A stretch of 64,000 nucleotides of DNA from Clostridium cellulovorans 743B (GCF_000145275.1 NC_014393.1:2604001-2668000), one strand, 5' to 3'; positions 26,761 through 36,899 are shown, counted from the first letter of the stretch. Program-made: numbers and translations. The notes: a model not told the origin generated them from the sequence alone.

Positions 26761-27816
26761 TTACTTTAATGCTTCTCTTAATGCTTCTATTAATTTTTCG
26801 TTTTCATCAGATTTTTTCACAGCAACCCTATAATAGGATTCATTCATGTTTGGATAATTGCTACAGCTTCTTATCATTATTCCCTTTTTTATAAGCTTAC
26901 TCTTTAAATCTATATTGCTACTTACTTTGAACAATATATAATTAGCTTTTGAATCAAAAACCTTTAATCCTAGCTTTTTTAGATTCTCTAAAAGATAACT
27001 TCTCTGAGTTTTTACATATTCTTTAACATCATTTTTATATTTATCTTCTTTTAAAGCCTCGATTCCAGCCTCCTGAGCCAAGCTATTAACAGACCAAGCT
27101 TGTCCCGAACTGTTTACCTTAGCTACTATTCCTAAGTTACCTGTAATTCCATACCCAAGTCTAATTCCAGGGATAGCATACAACTTAGTAAAAGATTTTA
27201 ATATAAATAAATTATCATATTCAGAAATAAATTTTTTCATAGAAAAATCTTCATAGTTTTCTATAAACTCTAAAAAACACTCATCTACTAGTAATAGACA
27301 TTTGCAAGCTTTTGCTTTTTCAAGGATTCTTATAAGTAATTCTTTTTTTGTTACAAGCCCTGTAGGATTGTTTGGATTGCAGATTACTATCATATCTATA
27401 TCTTCTGAAATTTTATCGATAAAGTTTTCTTTTACTTCAAAATCTTTGTCCATTATGTAATATTCAACTTTTGTTTCTACAGCGTTAAAGGCTTCTTCAT
27501 ATTCTAAAAAAGTTGGAATTGGTATTAAAGCTTTCTTTGGCTTAACTCCATAAACTAACCGATAAAGAACGTCAGCAGCTCCATTTCCACAGGCTATAAA
27601 TTTTGTATCTATATCTTCAGTTCTACTTATAGCTTCCTTTAACTTTCTACACAAAGGATCAGGGTAATTTATAGCCTTTTTTATACCTCTAACCAAAGCA
27701 TCTTCAACATTTTTAGGTATGCCAAAAGGGCTTATATTCGCTGAAAAATCTATCAAATCTTCTTCTTTCATACCAGCTTCTAAAGCTGCTGTATATATAT
27801 CTCCACCATGCAACAT
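26761..27816 (-). CDS. cobD: L-threonine-O-3-phosphate decarboxylase
   Basis: Product of 351 aa with AAGGAG before ATG. A PLP fold I enzyme related to histidinol-phosphate aminotransferase that makes (R)-1-amino-2-propanol phosphate, the linker of the nucleotide loop. GGDIYTAA and DFSANISPFGIPKNV at the N terminus are characteristic of CobD; CNPNNPTGLVTKKELL, LLVDECFLEF and the lysine in LKSFTKLYAIPGIRLGYG complete the active site. The setting inside the cobalamin operon decides against a histidine role. Confidence 0.93.
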   Translation of the reverse strand: MLHGGDIYTAALEAGMKEEDLIDFSANISPFGIPKNVEDALVRGIKKAINYPDPLCRKLKEAISRTEDIDTKFIACGNGAADVLYRLVYGVKPKKALIPIPTFLEYEEAFNAVETKVEYYIMDKDFEVKENFIDKISEDIDMIVICNPNNPTGLVTKKELLIRILEKAKACKCLLLVDECFLEFIENYEDFSMKKFISEYDNLFILKSFTKLYAIPGIRLGYGITGNLGIVAKVNSSGQAWSVNSLAQEAGIEALKEDKYKNDVKEYVKTQRSYLLENLKKLGLKVFDSKANYILFKVSSNIDLKSKLIKKGIMIRSCSNYPNMNESYYRVAVKKSDENEKLIEALREALK

Positions 27817-27854
27817 TGATGATCTCCTTTTGATTAAATGTTATAAATATTTCT

Positions 27855-28691
27855 TCATTTATCCTTGCTAATTACTAGCTTCAATTCTTCTAAAGTTTTT
27901 GGATAACATTCAGTTTCATTTATCAAGTTATACTTTGACAGTTCTTTGTATATTTCAAAAATCTTAGGTTTACATAACTTCGATTCTTCTATTAAATTAT
28001 CGTCATTAAATATTTTATAGGGATTGTTGTCACCAATTATTCTTCCATCATGAAACACCACAATTCTATCTGCCCAACTATAAGCAAAATCCATATCGTG
28101 GGTTGATAAAATAATTGTTTTCCCTAAAGCATGTAATTGTTCTAAAATACGATATAGATTTTTTGAATTACAAGGATCTAGTGAAGCAGTAGGCTCATCA
28201 AAAATTATAAGTTCTGGATCCATAACTAAAACATCAGCTATTGTTACCTTCTTTTTTTGACCACCACTAAGATAATGAGGTGTTTTTTCTTTAAGCTTTT
28301 CTATATTTAAATTAATTAATACTTCATCTACTTTTTTAATAACTTCCTCTTCTGTATCCCCTAGATTTAATGGTCCAAAAGCTACTTCTGTATAAACCGT
28401 TGGTGCAAATATTTGGTTATCAGGATCTTGGAACACTATACCTACATTCTTTCTTAATTTTTGTAGGTACCTTTTATTATATTGTACAGGCTCGTTTTTA
28501 TATAAAACTTTTCCTTTGGAAGGTTTATTGATTCCATTAAGAGTTAAGAAAAAAGAGGATTTCCCAGCACCATTGGATCCTAAGATGGCTAACTTTTCTC
28601 CTCTATGTATACAAAAGTCAATCCCTTTTAGAGCCTTAGTTCCATCAGAATACTCATATTCAAGTTCTTCAATTTCTATTAATTTTTCCAT
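27855..28691 (-). CDS. cbiO: Cobalt ECF transporter ATPase
   Basis: About 278 aa; the ATG at 28689-28691 follows AAGGAG, and the longer frame lacks a site. ABC ATPase: Walker A in LGSNGAGKSSFFLTLNG, Q-loop FQDPDNQIFAPTV, signature LSGGQKKKV, Walker B LIIFDEPTASLD and switch His in LSTHDMDFA. It powers CbiMNQ for Co(II) import. Confidence 0.95.
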   Translation of the reverse strand: MEKLIEIEELEYEYSDGTKALKGIDFCIHRGEKLAILGSNGAGKSSFFLTLNGINKPSKGKVLYKNEPVQYNKRYLQKLRKNVGIVFQDPDNQIFAPTVYTEVAFGPLNLGDTEEEVIKKVDEVLINLNIEKLKEKTPHYLSGGQKKKVTIADVLVMDPELIIFDEPTASLDPCNSKNLYRILEQLHALGKTIILSTHDMDFAYSWADRIVVFHDGRIIGDNNPYKIFNDDNLIEESKLCKPKIFEIYKELSKYNLINETECYPKTLEELKLVISKDK

Positions 28692-28777
28692 AATCCGCTC
28701 CTTTCTAAACTCTATTTTAAATAAAAATCCCATAGAAAAAATCACTCTATCTATGTTAGCTTAATTATCTTACTTAA

Positions 28778-29542
28778 TTAAGACAACTTTGCAATTAGTA
28801 AAATAGAAATTAAATATCCAAAAGCAAAAATATAATAGCTTATAGGACATATTTTATTAATCTTTAACAATCTGATTTCGCCATTAAATAAACGTGCTTC
28901 CATGGAATTATATAGATCCTCTGAATGTTTAAATGCCTTAATAAATAAACTAGTTGCAAGCATTGTTGTTGAGTTATAACTGGTTTTTAAATTTTTATAC
29001 CCAAGCCTAATATTTTGAGCACATCTGATAGTTTCCATAGCTTCAAGCAAAATAAAAATGAAGTTATACATTATAAGCATTATCTCAGTAAGAAATTTAG
29101 GAATTCTTATTTTATTTAAAAAGTGAATTATTTCAAATAAAGGAGTTGTAAGAGAAATAAAATATAAGCAAACTACAGAAGCTAAAGCTTTGAAAAATAA
29201 CTCGAAGCCTAAAATGAGATTCTCTCTTGATATTGATAGAAAATAGCTACTAAAACGAATATTCACTATGCCAATTGGATTTCTGGTTACAGATATCAAT
29301 ACTGTAGCTATACTGATAATCAGAAAAATTAAAGGAATTCTTAATAGCCTCAAATAAGTTTCCATTTTTACTCCAGAGATTTTTATAGTAATAAACGTAA
29401 TTGTTACAAAAATAGTTAATGACAAAAATAATTTATTACCACATAAACAGATACATAAGAGTATTAGTCCAAAAAAAATCTTAGGAGTAGCTTCTATATT
29501 TCTAAGTTTTGAATCATTTGCACATTTATCAATAATATTCAT
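28778..29542 (-). CDS. cbiQ: Cobalt ECF transporter T component
   Basis: Product of 254 aa with about six hydrophobic segments. The coupling helices that bind the ATPase appear as EAMETIRCAQNIRLGYKNL and HSEDLYNSMEARLFNGE (two Ala-Arg-type motifs). Order cbiM-cbiN-cbiQ-cbiO is the classic cobalt ECF arrangement. Confidence 0.93.
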   Translation of the reverse strand: MNIIDKCANDSKLRNIEATPKIFFGLILLCICLCGNKLFLSLTIFVTITFITIKISGVKMETYLRLLRIPLIFLIISIATVLISVTRNPIGIVNIRFSSYFLSISRENLILGFELFFKALASVVCLYFISLTTPLFEIIHFLNKIRIPKFLTEIMLIMYNFIFILLEAMETIRCAQNIRLGYKNLKTSYNSTTMLATSLFIKAFKHSEDLYNSMEARLFNGEIRLLKINKICPISYYIFAFGYLISILLIAKLS

Positions 29543-29599
29543 AACTTCTTCTTACTTTCTATAAAATATTTGTTAACTAAATTTGTTTGTAATTAGTTT

Positions 29600-29917
29600 T
29601 CATTGAATTTCTTTATTTTGGTCTTGCTTCTTTTCACTTTTTTGTGTTTTATGAATGCCTCTCATATAACCAATACCATAACCTATAACCCCCGCACCAA
29701 TAGCAGCTTGTAATGCAAATATAAAACTCTCCATTTCACCGCTTGGTGGTTTCCAAATTGACTTTATCCAAGGCTTATAGTCAGGATTTGTTTGAGAAAT
29801 CATGTTTTCTGCAACAGTATCAGTTCCTTGAAATTCACTGTTTTTTATAAATACTACTGGTATCGAGATTATTAGCACCAATAGTAGGATTAACAAAACT
29901 ACTGACTTTTTTTTCAT
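29600..29917 (-). CDS. cbiN: Cobalt transport protein CbiN
   Basis: Product of 105 aa with two transmembrane helices (residues about 5-24 and 66-88). Between them lies GTDTVAENMISQTNPDYKPW, matching the family's DxxA..I....P.Y.PW pattern. CbiN is the extracytoplasmic accessory of CbiM. The start overlaps the cbiM stop. Confidence 0.93.
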   Translation of the reverse strand: MKKKSVVLLILLLVLIISIPVVFIKNSEFQGTDTVAENMISQTNPDYKPWIKSIWKPPSGEMESFIFALQAAIGAGVIGYGIGYMRGIHKTQKSEKKQDQNKEIQ

Positions 29918-30681
29918 TATAGCTCTGCCTCCTCACTATTATTTAATATACCTAATTTCCCCAACTCTTTACTGCTGTATTTAGCTATGACATTAAAAAT
30001 AAGAACTGTTAATATTCCTTCTGCAATAGCTATTGGAATTTGTGTGATAGCAAATACACCTAAATACCTTTCGATAGACGCAAAAATTCCATCATACTCT
30101 AATGGATGGTCTATACCAAGCTGAATTGCAGTAATACAATAAGTAAAAAGATCTCCAACTGTTGCTGAAAAAAATATATTTATGTTTTGTGGTATTTTAA
30201 TTTTTTGAAGTATTTTATAAACTCCATAGGCCATTAATGGTCCCATAACAGCCATTGCAAAACTGTTAGCACCTAAAGTTGATATTCCACCATGTGCTAA
30301 TAGTAATGCTTGAAATAACAACACGATAACACCTAAAACTGTTGTTATAGCTGGTCCAAATAATATGGTACTTAAGCCAATTCCAGTTGGATGTGAGGAA
30401 GTTCCGGTAAATGATGGAAGTTTTAGAGCTGATAGAATAAATATAAAGGCACCAGCCATAGCAAAGAGCAATTTAATTCTTTGATCATCACTAACGACCT
30501 TTTTAACATTTAAAGATCCCTTTATTAAAAATGGAAGCACAAGGATACCCCAAATAATACACCACTTAGGCGATAAATAGCCTTCCATTATATGCATTGC
30601 ATTAGCAACTGGCATAACAGTAAAGATTAAAACCCCTAAAAAAGCAATAATTTTTACTGATAATGTTGCATTTTTTTTCAT
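29917..30681 (-). CDS. cbiM: Cobalt ECF transporter S component CbiM
   Basis: About 254 aa from the ATG at 30679-30681, six bases after AGGTG; an upstream ATG lacks a site. The cobalt-binding N terminus is MHIMEGYLSPKWCIIWG, here preceded by a cleavable signal-like segment ending VMPVANA, so maturation would expose Met-His. Six to seven further hydrophobic segments follow, with TSSHPTGIGLSTILFGP as a conserved metal loop. Confidence 0.95.
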   Translation of the reverse strand: MKKNATLSVKIIAFLGVLIFTVMPVANAMHIMEGYLSPKWCIIWGILVLPFLIKGSLNVKKVVSDDQRIKLLFAMAGAFIFILSALKLPSFTGTSSHPTGIGLSTILFGPAITTVLGVIVLLFQALLLAHGGISTLGANSFAMAVMGPLMAYGVYKILQKIKIPQNINIFFSATVGDLFTYCITAIQLGIDHPLEYDGIFASIERYLGVFAITQIPIAIAEGILTVLIFNVIAKYSSKELGKLGILNNSEEAEL

Positions 30682-30700
30682 ACTTTCACCTAATTTCATA

Positions 30701-31663
30701 TTATCTCATTAACACGCTATATCGTAATAAACAAACAATAACAATGGCTATTATTGAAGTGCCGTATAATAAGTTATTTGCTTTTTTTATGGTTTCGCAA
30801 TCTATTGCTTTATTAGCATCTCCAATAGTTTTTTTATGTACCAACTTCCCAAAATAATAATTATCTCCTCCAAGTTTAATACCTAAAGCTCCTGCACAAG
30901 CCGCTTCAGTTTGTGCACTATTAGGACTTGAGTGATTATATCTATCTCTTAAGAAAATTCTTGTAGCTTCTTTAAAATCATAGCCAAGAAAAAGTGCTGC
31001 AAGAATCAGAAAAATTCCTGCTATTCTGGAAGGTAAAAAGTTAGCCACATCATCTAATTTTGCTGCAATTCTTCCAAAATACAAATACTTGTCATTTTTA
31101 TAGCCTATTGAAGAATCTAAAGTGTTTATAGCTTTATATAAAATTCCAAAAGGTGCACCTCCAATTGCCATAAAAAGAAGAGGGGCGATTACTCCATCAG
31201 AAGTATTTTCTGCTATTGTCTCTACGGTAGCTCTTGCAACAGCTTCTTCATTTAGATGCTCAGTATCTCTTCCTACTAAGTAACTAAGCTTTATTCTTGC
31301 CTCAGGAAGATTATTATTTTTAAGTTCACTATATACTTTCATAGTTTCTTGCTTTAAGCATTTTGTGGCTAACACCTGATAGATAATAATAATCTCACCT
31401 AAATCTCTTAAATAGTTATTGATTAATCCTAAAAGAAATAAAATTAAATAGCAAACACCCGTAGAAATAGAAACTACAGATAAAGTAGTAATTCCACCTG
31501 CTATAATTTGTCCATTTTTTGTATCTTTAAATTTAGGCCTTAAAACTTTTTCACATTTTCCTATTAACCATCCAATATATCTTACTGGATGCGGTATGCT
31601 TATTGGATCTCCAAAAATTAAGTCTAATATAAAGCCTAGTAATAACTTCATGGTAAGTGACAT
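30701..31663 (-). CDS. cbiB: Adenosylcobinamide-phosphate synthase
   Basis: Product of 320 aa, an integral membrane protein with about five segments. It attaches aminopropanol phosphate to adenosylcobyric acid. Typical motifs are FILDLIFGDPISIPHPVRYIG at the N terminus (shown in part), VGRDTEHLNEEAVARATVE and NTSDGVIAPLLFMAIGGAP, then NTLDSSIGYKNDKY and HSSPNSAQTEAACAGAL. Confidence 0.96.
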   Translation of the reverse strand: MSLTMKLLLGFILDLIFGDPISIPHPVRYIGWLIGKCEKVLRPKFKDTKNGQIIAGGITTLSVVSISTGVCYLILFLLGLINNYLRDLGEIIIIYQVLATKCLKQETMKVYSELKNNNLPEARIKLSYLVGRDTEHLNEEAVARATVETIAENTSDGVIAPLLFMAIGGAPFGILYKAINTLDSSIGYKNDKYLYFGRIAAKLDDVANFLPSRIAGIFLILAALFLGYDFKEATRIFLRDRYNHSSPNSAQTEAACAGALGIKLGGDNYYFGKLVHKKTIGDANKAIDCETIKKANNLLYGTSIIAIVIVCLLRYSVLMR

Positions 31664-31788
31664 AGTTTTCTGCTCCTCTTTGTCTTATATTTCCTCACTT
31701 CACCGATAAGTTGTTTAAAGTATTATCCAGAAGGAGTTTTCTTAAAAACTTCAGATATAATACAAAATTTTAATGTAGAAAAACTTGT

Positions 31789-32526
31789 CTATAGCTTATA
31801 TCCTCTTGGTGTTATGATTTTACCATTTTCTATATAGCTTTGAGAATTTCCTATTATAACAATAGTAAACATATCTATGTTTGCTTTATCAATATCTTTA
31901 AGAGATACTATTTCACTGCTTTCATCTTCTCTACCTGCATTTCGAACAATTCCTACCGGTGTATTCTCACTTCTATACTTACCTACTATTTCAGCAGCTT
32001 TTGTTATATAATCAGTTCTTTTTTTACTTTTAGGATTGTACAAGCATATAACAAAGTCACCTTCAGCACTACATTCAACTCTTTTCATAATTAAGTCCAG
32101 TGGTGTCATTAAGTCACTAAGGCTTATAACTGAAAAATCATGCATCAGTGGTGCACCTAAAATTGCAGCTGCAGCATTTGCAGCAGTAACTCCTGGTATT
32201 ACTTCAAAATCAATAGCTTCCTTTTGAGCATTAACGAGCTGAAGGAGTATCCCAGCCATTCCATAAATTCCACTATCTCCACTGCTAACCATAGCAACAG
32301 TTTTACCTTCTAAGGATTGTTCAACAGCGATTTTACAGCGTTCTATTTCTTTTTTCATTGCAGTAGCAATGTATTCTTTTTCAGGGAATATTTTTTTTAC
32401 TAATTCTATGTAAGCTGTATATCCGATAATAATATCGGCTTCCTCAAGAACTTTTAATGCTTTTTGCGTCATATGTTCTTCTCCACCAGGACCTATACCA
32501 ACAGCGAATAATTTATTTTTTTTCAT
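31789..32526 (-). CDS. cbiH: Cobalt-factor III C17-methyltransferase
   Basis: Product of 245 aa. SAM-dependent ring-contracting methyltransferase: FAVGIGPGGEEHMTQKALKV, IIGYTAYIELVKKIFP, VAMVSSGDSGIYGMAG and EVIPGVTAANAAAAILGAPL with SLSDLMTP as in CbiH/CobJ. The start overlaps the cbiA stop. A 125-base gap separates it from cbiB. Confidence 0.95.
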   Translation of the reverse strand: MKKNKLFAVGIGPGGEEHMTQKALKVLEEADIIIGYTAYIELVKKIFPEKEYIATAMKKEIERCKIAVEQSLEGKTVAMVSSGDSGIYGMAGILLQLVNAQKEAIDFEVIPGVTAANAAAAILGAPLMHDFSVISLSDLMTPLDLIMKRVECSAEGDFVICLYNPKSKKRTDYITKAAEIVGKYRSENTPVGIVRNAGREDESSEIVSLKDIDKANIDMFTIVIIGNSQSYIENGKIITPRGYKL

Positions 32527-33911
32527 ATTAATCCCTCACGTCTATAATCTTGTGCTTTTTTTATAAAATTTATGGCTATATTAACATTACTATAAAAGTA
32601 TAAATGAGGATACCCACAGTAATTAGTTTCACTAGCTGCAACATCACTCCATTGCTTTCCACTAGGCTTTGTTATAGTAAATCCTTGGTATTTTCCATCA
32701 TCCTTTGAGTAATGAAATTCATGACCTTTGGCTTTTTCATTTGCATTTAATATCAATGAATCTGATTTAGCCTCTAATGTAATATATCCAAAACGTGGAT
32801 TCAAGTTTTTAGTCATATATATATTGGAGTCTATCCCTTCCACCATGGTATAAGTGTTTCCAGTATTACCAGTTATTGAATTCGATAGATACATATATCC
32901 ACCACACTCAGCAATGATAGGAATTTCACCTTTAACAAGGTTTTTCAATTCTTCGAGCATTGTTTTATTACTACTTAGCTTTTCTAGATATAATTCTGGA
33001 TAACCACCACCGATATATATACCATCTATATCCTCTGGAAGAGATTCATCATTAAGAGGGCTAAAATATACTAATTCTGCTCCTAATCTTTCTAGTAATT
33101 CTAAGTTATCCTTGTAATAAAAGCAAAAAGCATTATCATAAGCAACAGCTATTCTAACCTTATCTTTCATTGATTTTGTAAATTCTTTAATTGTTTTTTG
33201 AAAATCAGGTATTATACAATCTAAGTTAACTGCAGCTTTAGAAATCTTGTATATTTCATCTAAATCAATTGTGGCTTCTGCCATTTCTCCTACTTTTGTA
33301 AGTTTGCAGTCTAAATCCTCAATTTCTTTAGCTAATACCAAGCCTAAATGTCTAGAATCTAAGGATATTTCTTCATTAAACTGTACATAACCTACTACCT
33401 TTATATCAAATTCTTGTTCTATTGCGTCTTTAAATATAGAATACATACCAGCACTACAATTATTTAAAATTACGCCTTTTATAAGCTTTGCCTTTTGATA
33501 TTCTAAGATTCCTTTTATAATTGAAAGTAACGTTGTTGCCATTCCTGTAACATTGATAACTACAATTATAGGAGTATTCGTATATTCCGCAACTTCATAT
33601 GTACTTGCTCTAGTAGTCATTGCAAGACCATCGTATAATCCCATAACACCTTCAATAATCGATAAATCCGCATCTTTAGAAGTATTATAAAGTAAATAGT
33701 TCAAATCGTTTTTATTTAAAAAGAAGCTGTCTAGGTTTCTCGAAGGCTTCTTTGTAATATAACTATGAAACATAGGATCAATATAATCAGGGCCACATTT
33801 ATAACTATCAACATTTAGTCCTCTATTAATAAATCCTTTAATGATTCCTGCTGTTATGGTAGTTTTACCACAACCACTATTACTTCCTGCTATAATGATT
33901 CTGTTGCCCAT
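32523..33911 (-). CDS. cbiA: Cobyrinate a,c-diamide synthase
   Basis: Product of 462 aa with GAGGTGAT before ATG. It amidates the a and c carboxylates using glutamine and ATP. P-loop in IIIAGSNSGCGKTTITAG, then YKCGPDYIDPMFH and IIEGVMGLYDG; the glutaminase domain has IYIGGGYPELYLEKL and the nucleophile in IIAECGGYMYLS, with HEFHYS near the C terminus. Confidence 0.96.
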   Translation of the reverse strand: MGNRIIIAGSNSGCGKTTITAGIIKGFINRGLNVDSYKCGPDYIDPMFHSYITKKPSRNLDSFFLNKNDLNYLLYNTSKDADLSIIEGVMGLYDGLAMTTRASTYEVAEYTNTPIIVVINVTGMATTLLSIIKGILEYQKAKLIKGVILNNCSAGMYSIFKDAIEQEFDIKVVGYVQFNEEISLDSRHLGLVLAKEIEDLDCKLTKVGEMAEATIDLDEIYKISKAAVNLDCIIPDFQKTIKEFTKSMKDKVRIAVAYDNAFCFYYKDNLELLERLGAELVYFSPLNDESLPEDIDGIYIGGGYPELYLEKLSSNKTMLEELKNLVKGEIPIIAECGGYMYLSNSITGNTGNTYTMVEGIDSNIYMTKNLNPRFGYITLEAKSDSLILNANEKAKGHEFHYSKDDGKYQGFTITKPSGKQWSDVAASETNYCGYPHLYFYSNVNIAINFIKKAQDYRREGLI

Positions 33912-34660
33912 CTTATCACCTCATCTAAATCCCCTACTCCAGAATCCGCTGGCCTTTGTATAAGAATAACTGGAATGTCCATGGCTTTAGCAGCTAATAT
34001 CTTTTCTTCTATAGCCCCAGCCTTCCCACTGTCTTTTGTAACTATAGCCTTTGCATTAAGCCTTTTAATTAGATTTATATTATCTTCTGTCGAAAAAGGT
34101 GGAGACAATGAAAAAACATGTTCATCTTGTATTCCTAGGCCCTTGCATTTATCGATTGATGTTTTATTATCAAGAATTCTCACAAAAACTCTATTGAAAA
34201 AATCATCGATTAAATCCATATAATCTTCTAAGGTTTTTACCCCAGTTGTTAGAAGTATATTTCCTTCAATATTTTTTGCTTTTAAGGCCGCATCCTTTGA
34301 ATCCTTTGCTAGAATTATTTTTTCATATTCATAAAGCTCTTTTGGCCTTTGATATCTAATATATTTTATATTATTTTCAGCACAAGCAGCTTTGACATTT
34401 TTGCTTACTATATCTGCAAAGGGATGAGAAGCATCTATAACACAGGATGGTTTTCTATCTGTAAAGAATTTAACAAAACCATTATAGTCTAGCCTATTCT
34501 CATATATTTCTGCATTTGTACCTTTAAGTGCCTGTGCTCCCATTTCTGTTGCCACAGTGGCAAGAATAGAAATGTTATATTTTTCGAGACTTTCTATTAG
34601 TTCTCTTGCTTCAGTAGTTCCAGCGATTATTATAATATCTGTTTTAGCATTTTTTAGCAT
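33890..34660 (-). CDS. cbiJ: Cobalt-precorrin-6A reductase
   Basis: Product of 256 aa. IIIIAGTTEARELIESL at the N terminus, CVIDASHPFADIVSKNVK in the middle, NILLTTGVKTLEDY and ITKDSGKAGAIEEKI-like VTKDSGKAGAIEEKILAA near the end are CbiJ/CobK hallmarks. It uses NAD(P)H to reduce the macrocycle. It overlaps cbiX upstream and cbiA downstream. Confidence 0.95.
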   Translation of the reverse strand: MLKNAKTDIIIIAGTTEARELIESLEKYNISILATVATEMGAQALKGTNAEIYENRLDYNGFVKFFTDRKPSCVIDASHPFADIVSKNVKAACAENNIKYIRYQRPKELYEYEKIILAKDSKDAALKAKNIEGNILLTTGVKTLEDYMDLIDDFFNRVFVRILDNKTSIDKCKGLGIQDEHVFSLSPPFSTEDNINLIKRLNAKAIVTKDSGKAGAIEEKILAAKAMDIPVILIQRPADSGVGDLDEVIRWATESL

Positions 34661-35013
34661 AGTTCATTTATTCTTTCTGTAACTATTTCAGCTAACTTAT
34701 CATCATCCCCGATACATCTGCCAAGTTTAATTGTAATATCTTTATAGATATCTTTAATCCTATCTAATTCTGAAGGAATATCCTCAGTTATGTGAATTCC
34801 ATCAAAAATAAACATTGGAACAATTTTAAATACCCTTACTCCTGTTTCATACAATTCAGCAACTGCCTTTTCTATAGTAGAATCAGATAATTGTAAAAAA
34901 GCTAGCTTTATTGGGTCTTGGAAGTTTATTTTAACTTTTCTTGCTAAAGATTGTGCTATTTCTTCTGTATCCTTTTTCTTACTTCCATGCGCTAATATAA
35001 TTATTCCTTCCAT
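34654..35013 (-). CDS. cbiX: Small sirohydrochlorin cobaltochelatase CbiX
   Basis: Product of 119 aa, the length of single-domain CbiX(S) chelatases that work as dimers. The first metal-binding His is His9 in IILAHGSKKKDTEEIA; the second is in VPMFIFDGIHITEDIP. It inserts Co(II) into sirohydrochlorin. No CbiK is present, so it is the only cobaltochelatase visible. A SirB-type iron role is possible but unlikely in this operon. Confidence 0.88.
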   Translation of the reverse strand: MEGIIILAHGSKKKDTEEIAQSLARKVKINFQDPIKLAFLQLSDSTIEKAVAELYETGVRVFKIVPMFIFDGIHITEDIPSELDRIKDIYKDITIKLGRCIGDDDKLAEIVTERINELC

Positions 35014-35148
35014 TTCTTCAGTTCCTCTCTTTTATATACTATTTTTTATACATATATAGGTTCAGTTAGTAAAACTTCATTAAATCTCTAAGACATATCA
35101 ATAAACTAATGATTCTTCATCTAAATTTATATATGAAAAGCTAAAACT

Positions 35149-36153
35149 TTAAAATTTATATATAATGCTTTTCATAGCTAATGCTAGGGTTATTCCCTTG
35201 TACTTTGTTTTTCCTTTAAGAATTTTTCCTTTATTTGATGCTATATAAGCACTGGCTTCAGCAACAGAACCAACACCAGTAACAGATTTCACAAACTCTG
35301 ATGTTTCAATTTCATAATTTATTGTTTCAATTTCTTCATAATCAGCTATATATAAATCAGCTTTATATTTTTCACATAAAGTATTAATAGCTATCTCTTT
35401 TTCTTTAAGTGCTATTGTGGCTATAGTCCCAATGGATAATGGCGATACTTGATTTTTCTCTAAAAAATCCTCCACAGCTAAAAGCATCTCTTCAGTACTA
35501 ATATTTTTTTTGCAACCAACTCCAAGTACTACAGATTTTGGTCTAATATATAAAACATGATTTTCACTTTGAAATTTTTTTCCTATGTCAAAAACAACTT
35601 TGTTATTCTGTGAATTGTAAGTAGAATTATCAACTAGAGTATTTATATTATCAGTAGCCTTTAAGCCTTCTACCTGATATTCTGTTATAAAATCTACAAC
35701 TTTTCCTTCAATTAAGTCGGCACTTATATATTTGAGGTCTTCTATATTTTCTATTACAGAATTATTTTCTTTTGCAAATAAATCAAAGGCTATGGTATTA
35801 GTTATATCTGTTGCTGTAGTTATTACAGGTGTTGCTGATATTACCTTTGCTATATTTCTAGCAATTTCATTTGCTCCACCAAGATGACCAGACAATAAGC
35901 TGATAACATGTTTACCCTTTTGATCTATTACGATTACTGCTGGATCTTTGGCTTTGTGTTCTAGTAAACTTGCAATAACTCTAACTACAATGCCTGTAGC
36001 CATGATAAATACTAAGCTATCGTATTGATTCCATGAACTTTGGACATTTTCTTTAAAGTTATCCTTATTGTATAGATCTCCACCTAACTGACTAGATATT
36101 TTCTTTGCTAAATTTTCTCCTTCATTAGTAAGAGAAAAAAATGCTATTTTCAT
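35149..36153 (-). CDS. cbiG: Cobalt-precorrin-5A hydrolase
   Basis: Product of 334 aa. N-terminal domain with IAFFSLTNEGENLAKKI, the central AKDPAVIVIDQKGKHVISL followed by LSGHLGGANEIA, and the C-terminal CobE-like domain VVLGVGCKKNISTEEML and GSVAEASA. It opens the delta-lactone and releases acetaldehyde. The start lies in the end of cbiF. Confidence 0.95.
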   Translation of the reverse strand: MKIAFFSLTNEGENLAKKISSQLGGDLYNKDNFKENVQSSWNQYDSLVFIMATGIVVRVIASLLEHKAKDPAVIVIDQKGKHVISLLSGHLGGANEIARNIAKVISATPVITTATDITNTIAFDLFAKENNSVIENIEDLKYISADLIEGKVVDFITEYQVEGLKATDNINTLVDNSTYNSQNNKVVFDIGKKFQSENHVLYIRPKSVVLGVGCKKNISTEEMLLAVEDFLEKNQVSPLSIGTIATIALKEKEIAINTLCEKYKADLYIADYEEIETINYEIETSEFVKSVTGVGSVAEASAYIASNKGKILKGKTKYKGITLALAMKSIIYKF

Positions 36154-36899
36154 TCTGCACTCCTAAACTCATGAGAAAAACTTTTGTCGTAAAGTTTTGA
36201 TAACTGATACTCATTACCTAAAAAATCTCCAACAACTACTAGTGCTGTTTTTTTAATTCCAGCTTCTTTTACCTTTATAGCTATATCACTAAGAGTTCCT
36301 TTTACAATCAGTTCATCAGTCCAAGAAGCTTTATAAACAACAGCAACTGGAGTATCTTCTCTATAGGACTCATATAATTCTTGTACTAACTGTTCTATTT
36401 GTCCGACGCTTAAAAATATTATCATTGTAGCATTATGTGTAGCCAAATTTTTTATGCTTTCCTTTTTAGGTACTGGGGTTCTACCTTCAATTCTTGTCAA
36501 TATTACTGTTTGTGTAACACCTGGAAGAGTGTATTCTTTTTTTAATGATGACGCTACTGCTAAAAAAGAACTAACTCCTGGTATATTACAATATTCTATA
36601 CCTAACCTTTCTAAAGCATCCATTTGTTCTCTTATCGCTCCGAAAATTGATGGGTCTCCAGTGTGAATTCTTGCTGTAACTTTACCTTCAGCTTCAGCTT
36701 TTTTCATTACCTCAATAACTTGTTCCAAAGTCATAGACGCACTATTATACACAATGGCATCAGGTTTTGAATCTTTAAAAACGTCTTTATTTACTAAAGA
36801 ACCTGCATAAATTATTACATCTGCTGTATCAATAATCTTTTTACCTTTAACAGTTATAAGTTCAGGATCTCCAGGACCTGCTCCAATAAAATACACCAT
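36150..36899 (-). CDS. cbiF: Cobalt-precorrin-4 C11-methyltransferase
   Basis: Product of 249 aa. VYFIGAGPGDPELITVKGKK, VIIYAGSLV, ARIHTGDPSIFGAIREQMD and NIPGVSSFLAVASSLKKE identify CbiF/CobM. The C-terminal domain has TLSDIAIKVKEAGIKKTAL. Start overlaps the cbiL stop (TAATG). Confidence 0.96.
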   Translation of the reverse strand: MVYFIGAGPGDPELITVKGKKIIDTADVIIYAGSLVNKDVFKDSKPDAIVYNSASMTLEQVIEVMKKAEAEGKVTARIHTGDPSIFGAIREQMDALERLGIEYCNIPGVSSFLAVASSLKKEYTLPGVTQTVILTRIEGRTPVPKKESIKNLATHNATMIIFLSVGQIEQLVQELYESYREDTPVAVVYKASWTDELIVKGTLSDIAIKVKEAGIKKTALVVVGDFLGNEYQLSKLYDKSFSHEFRSAE

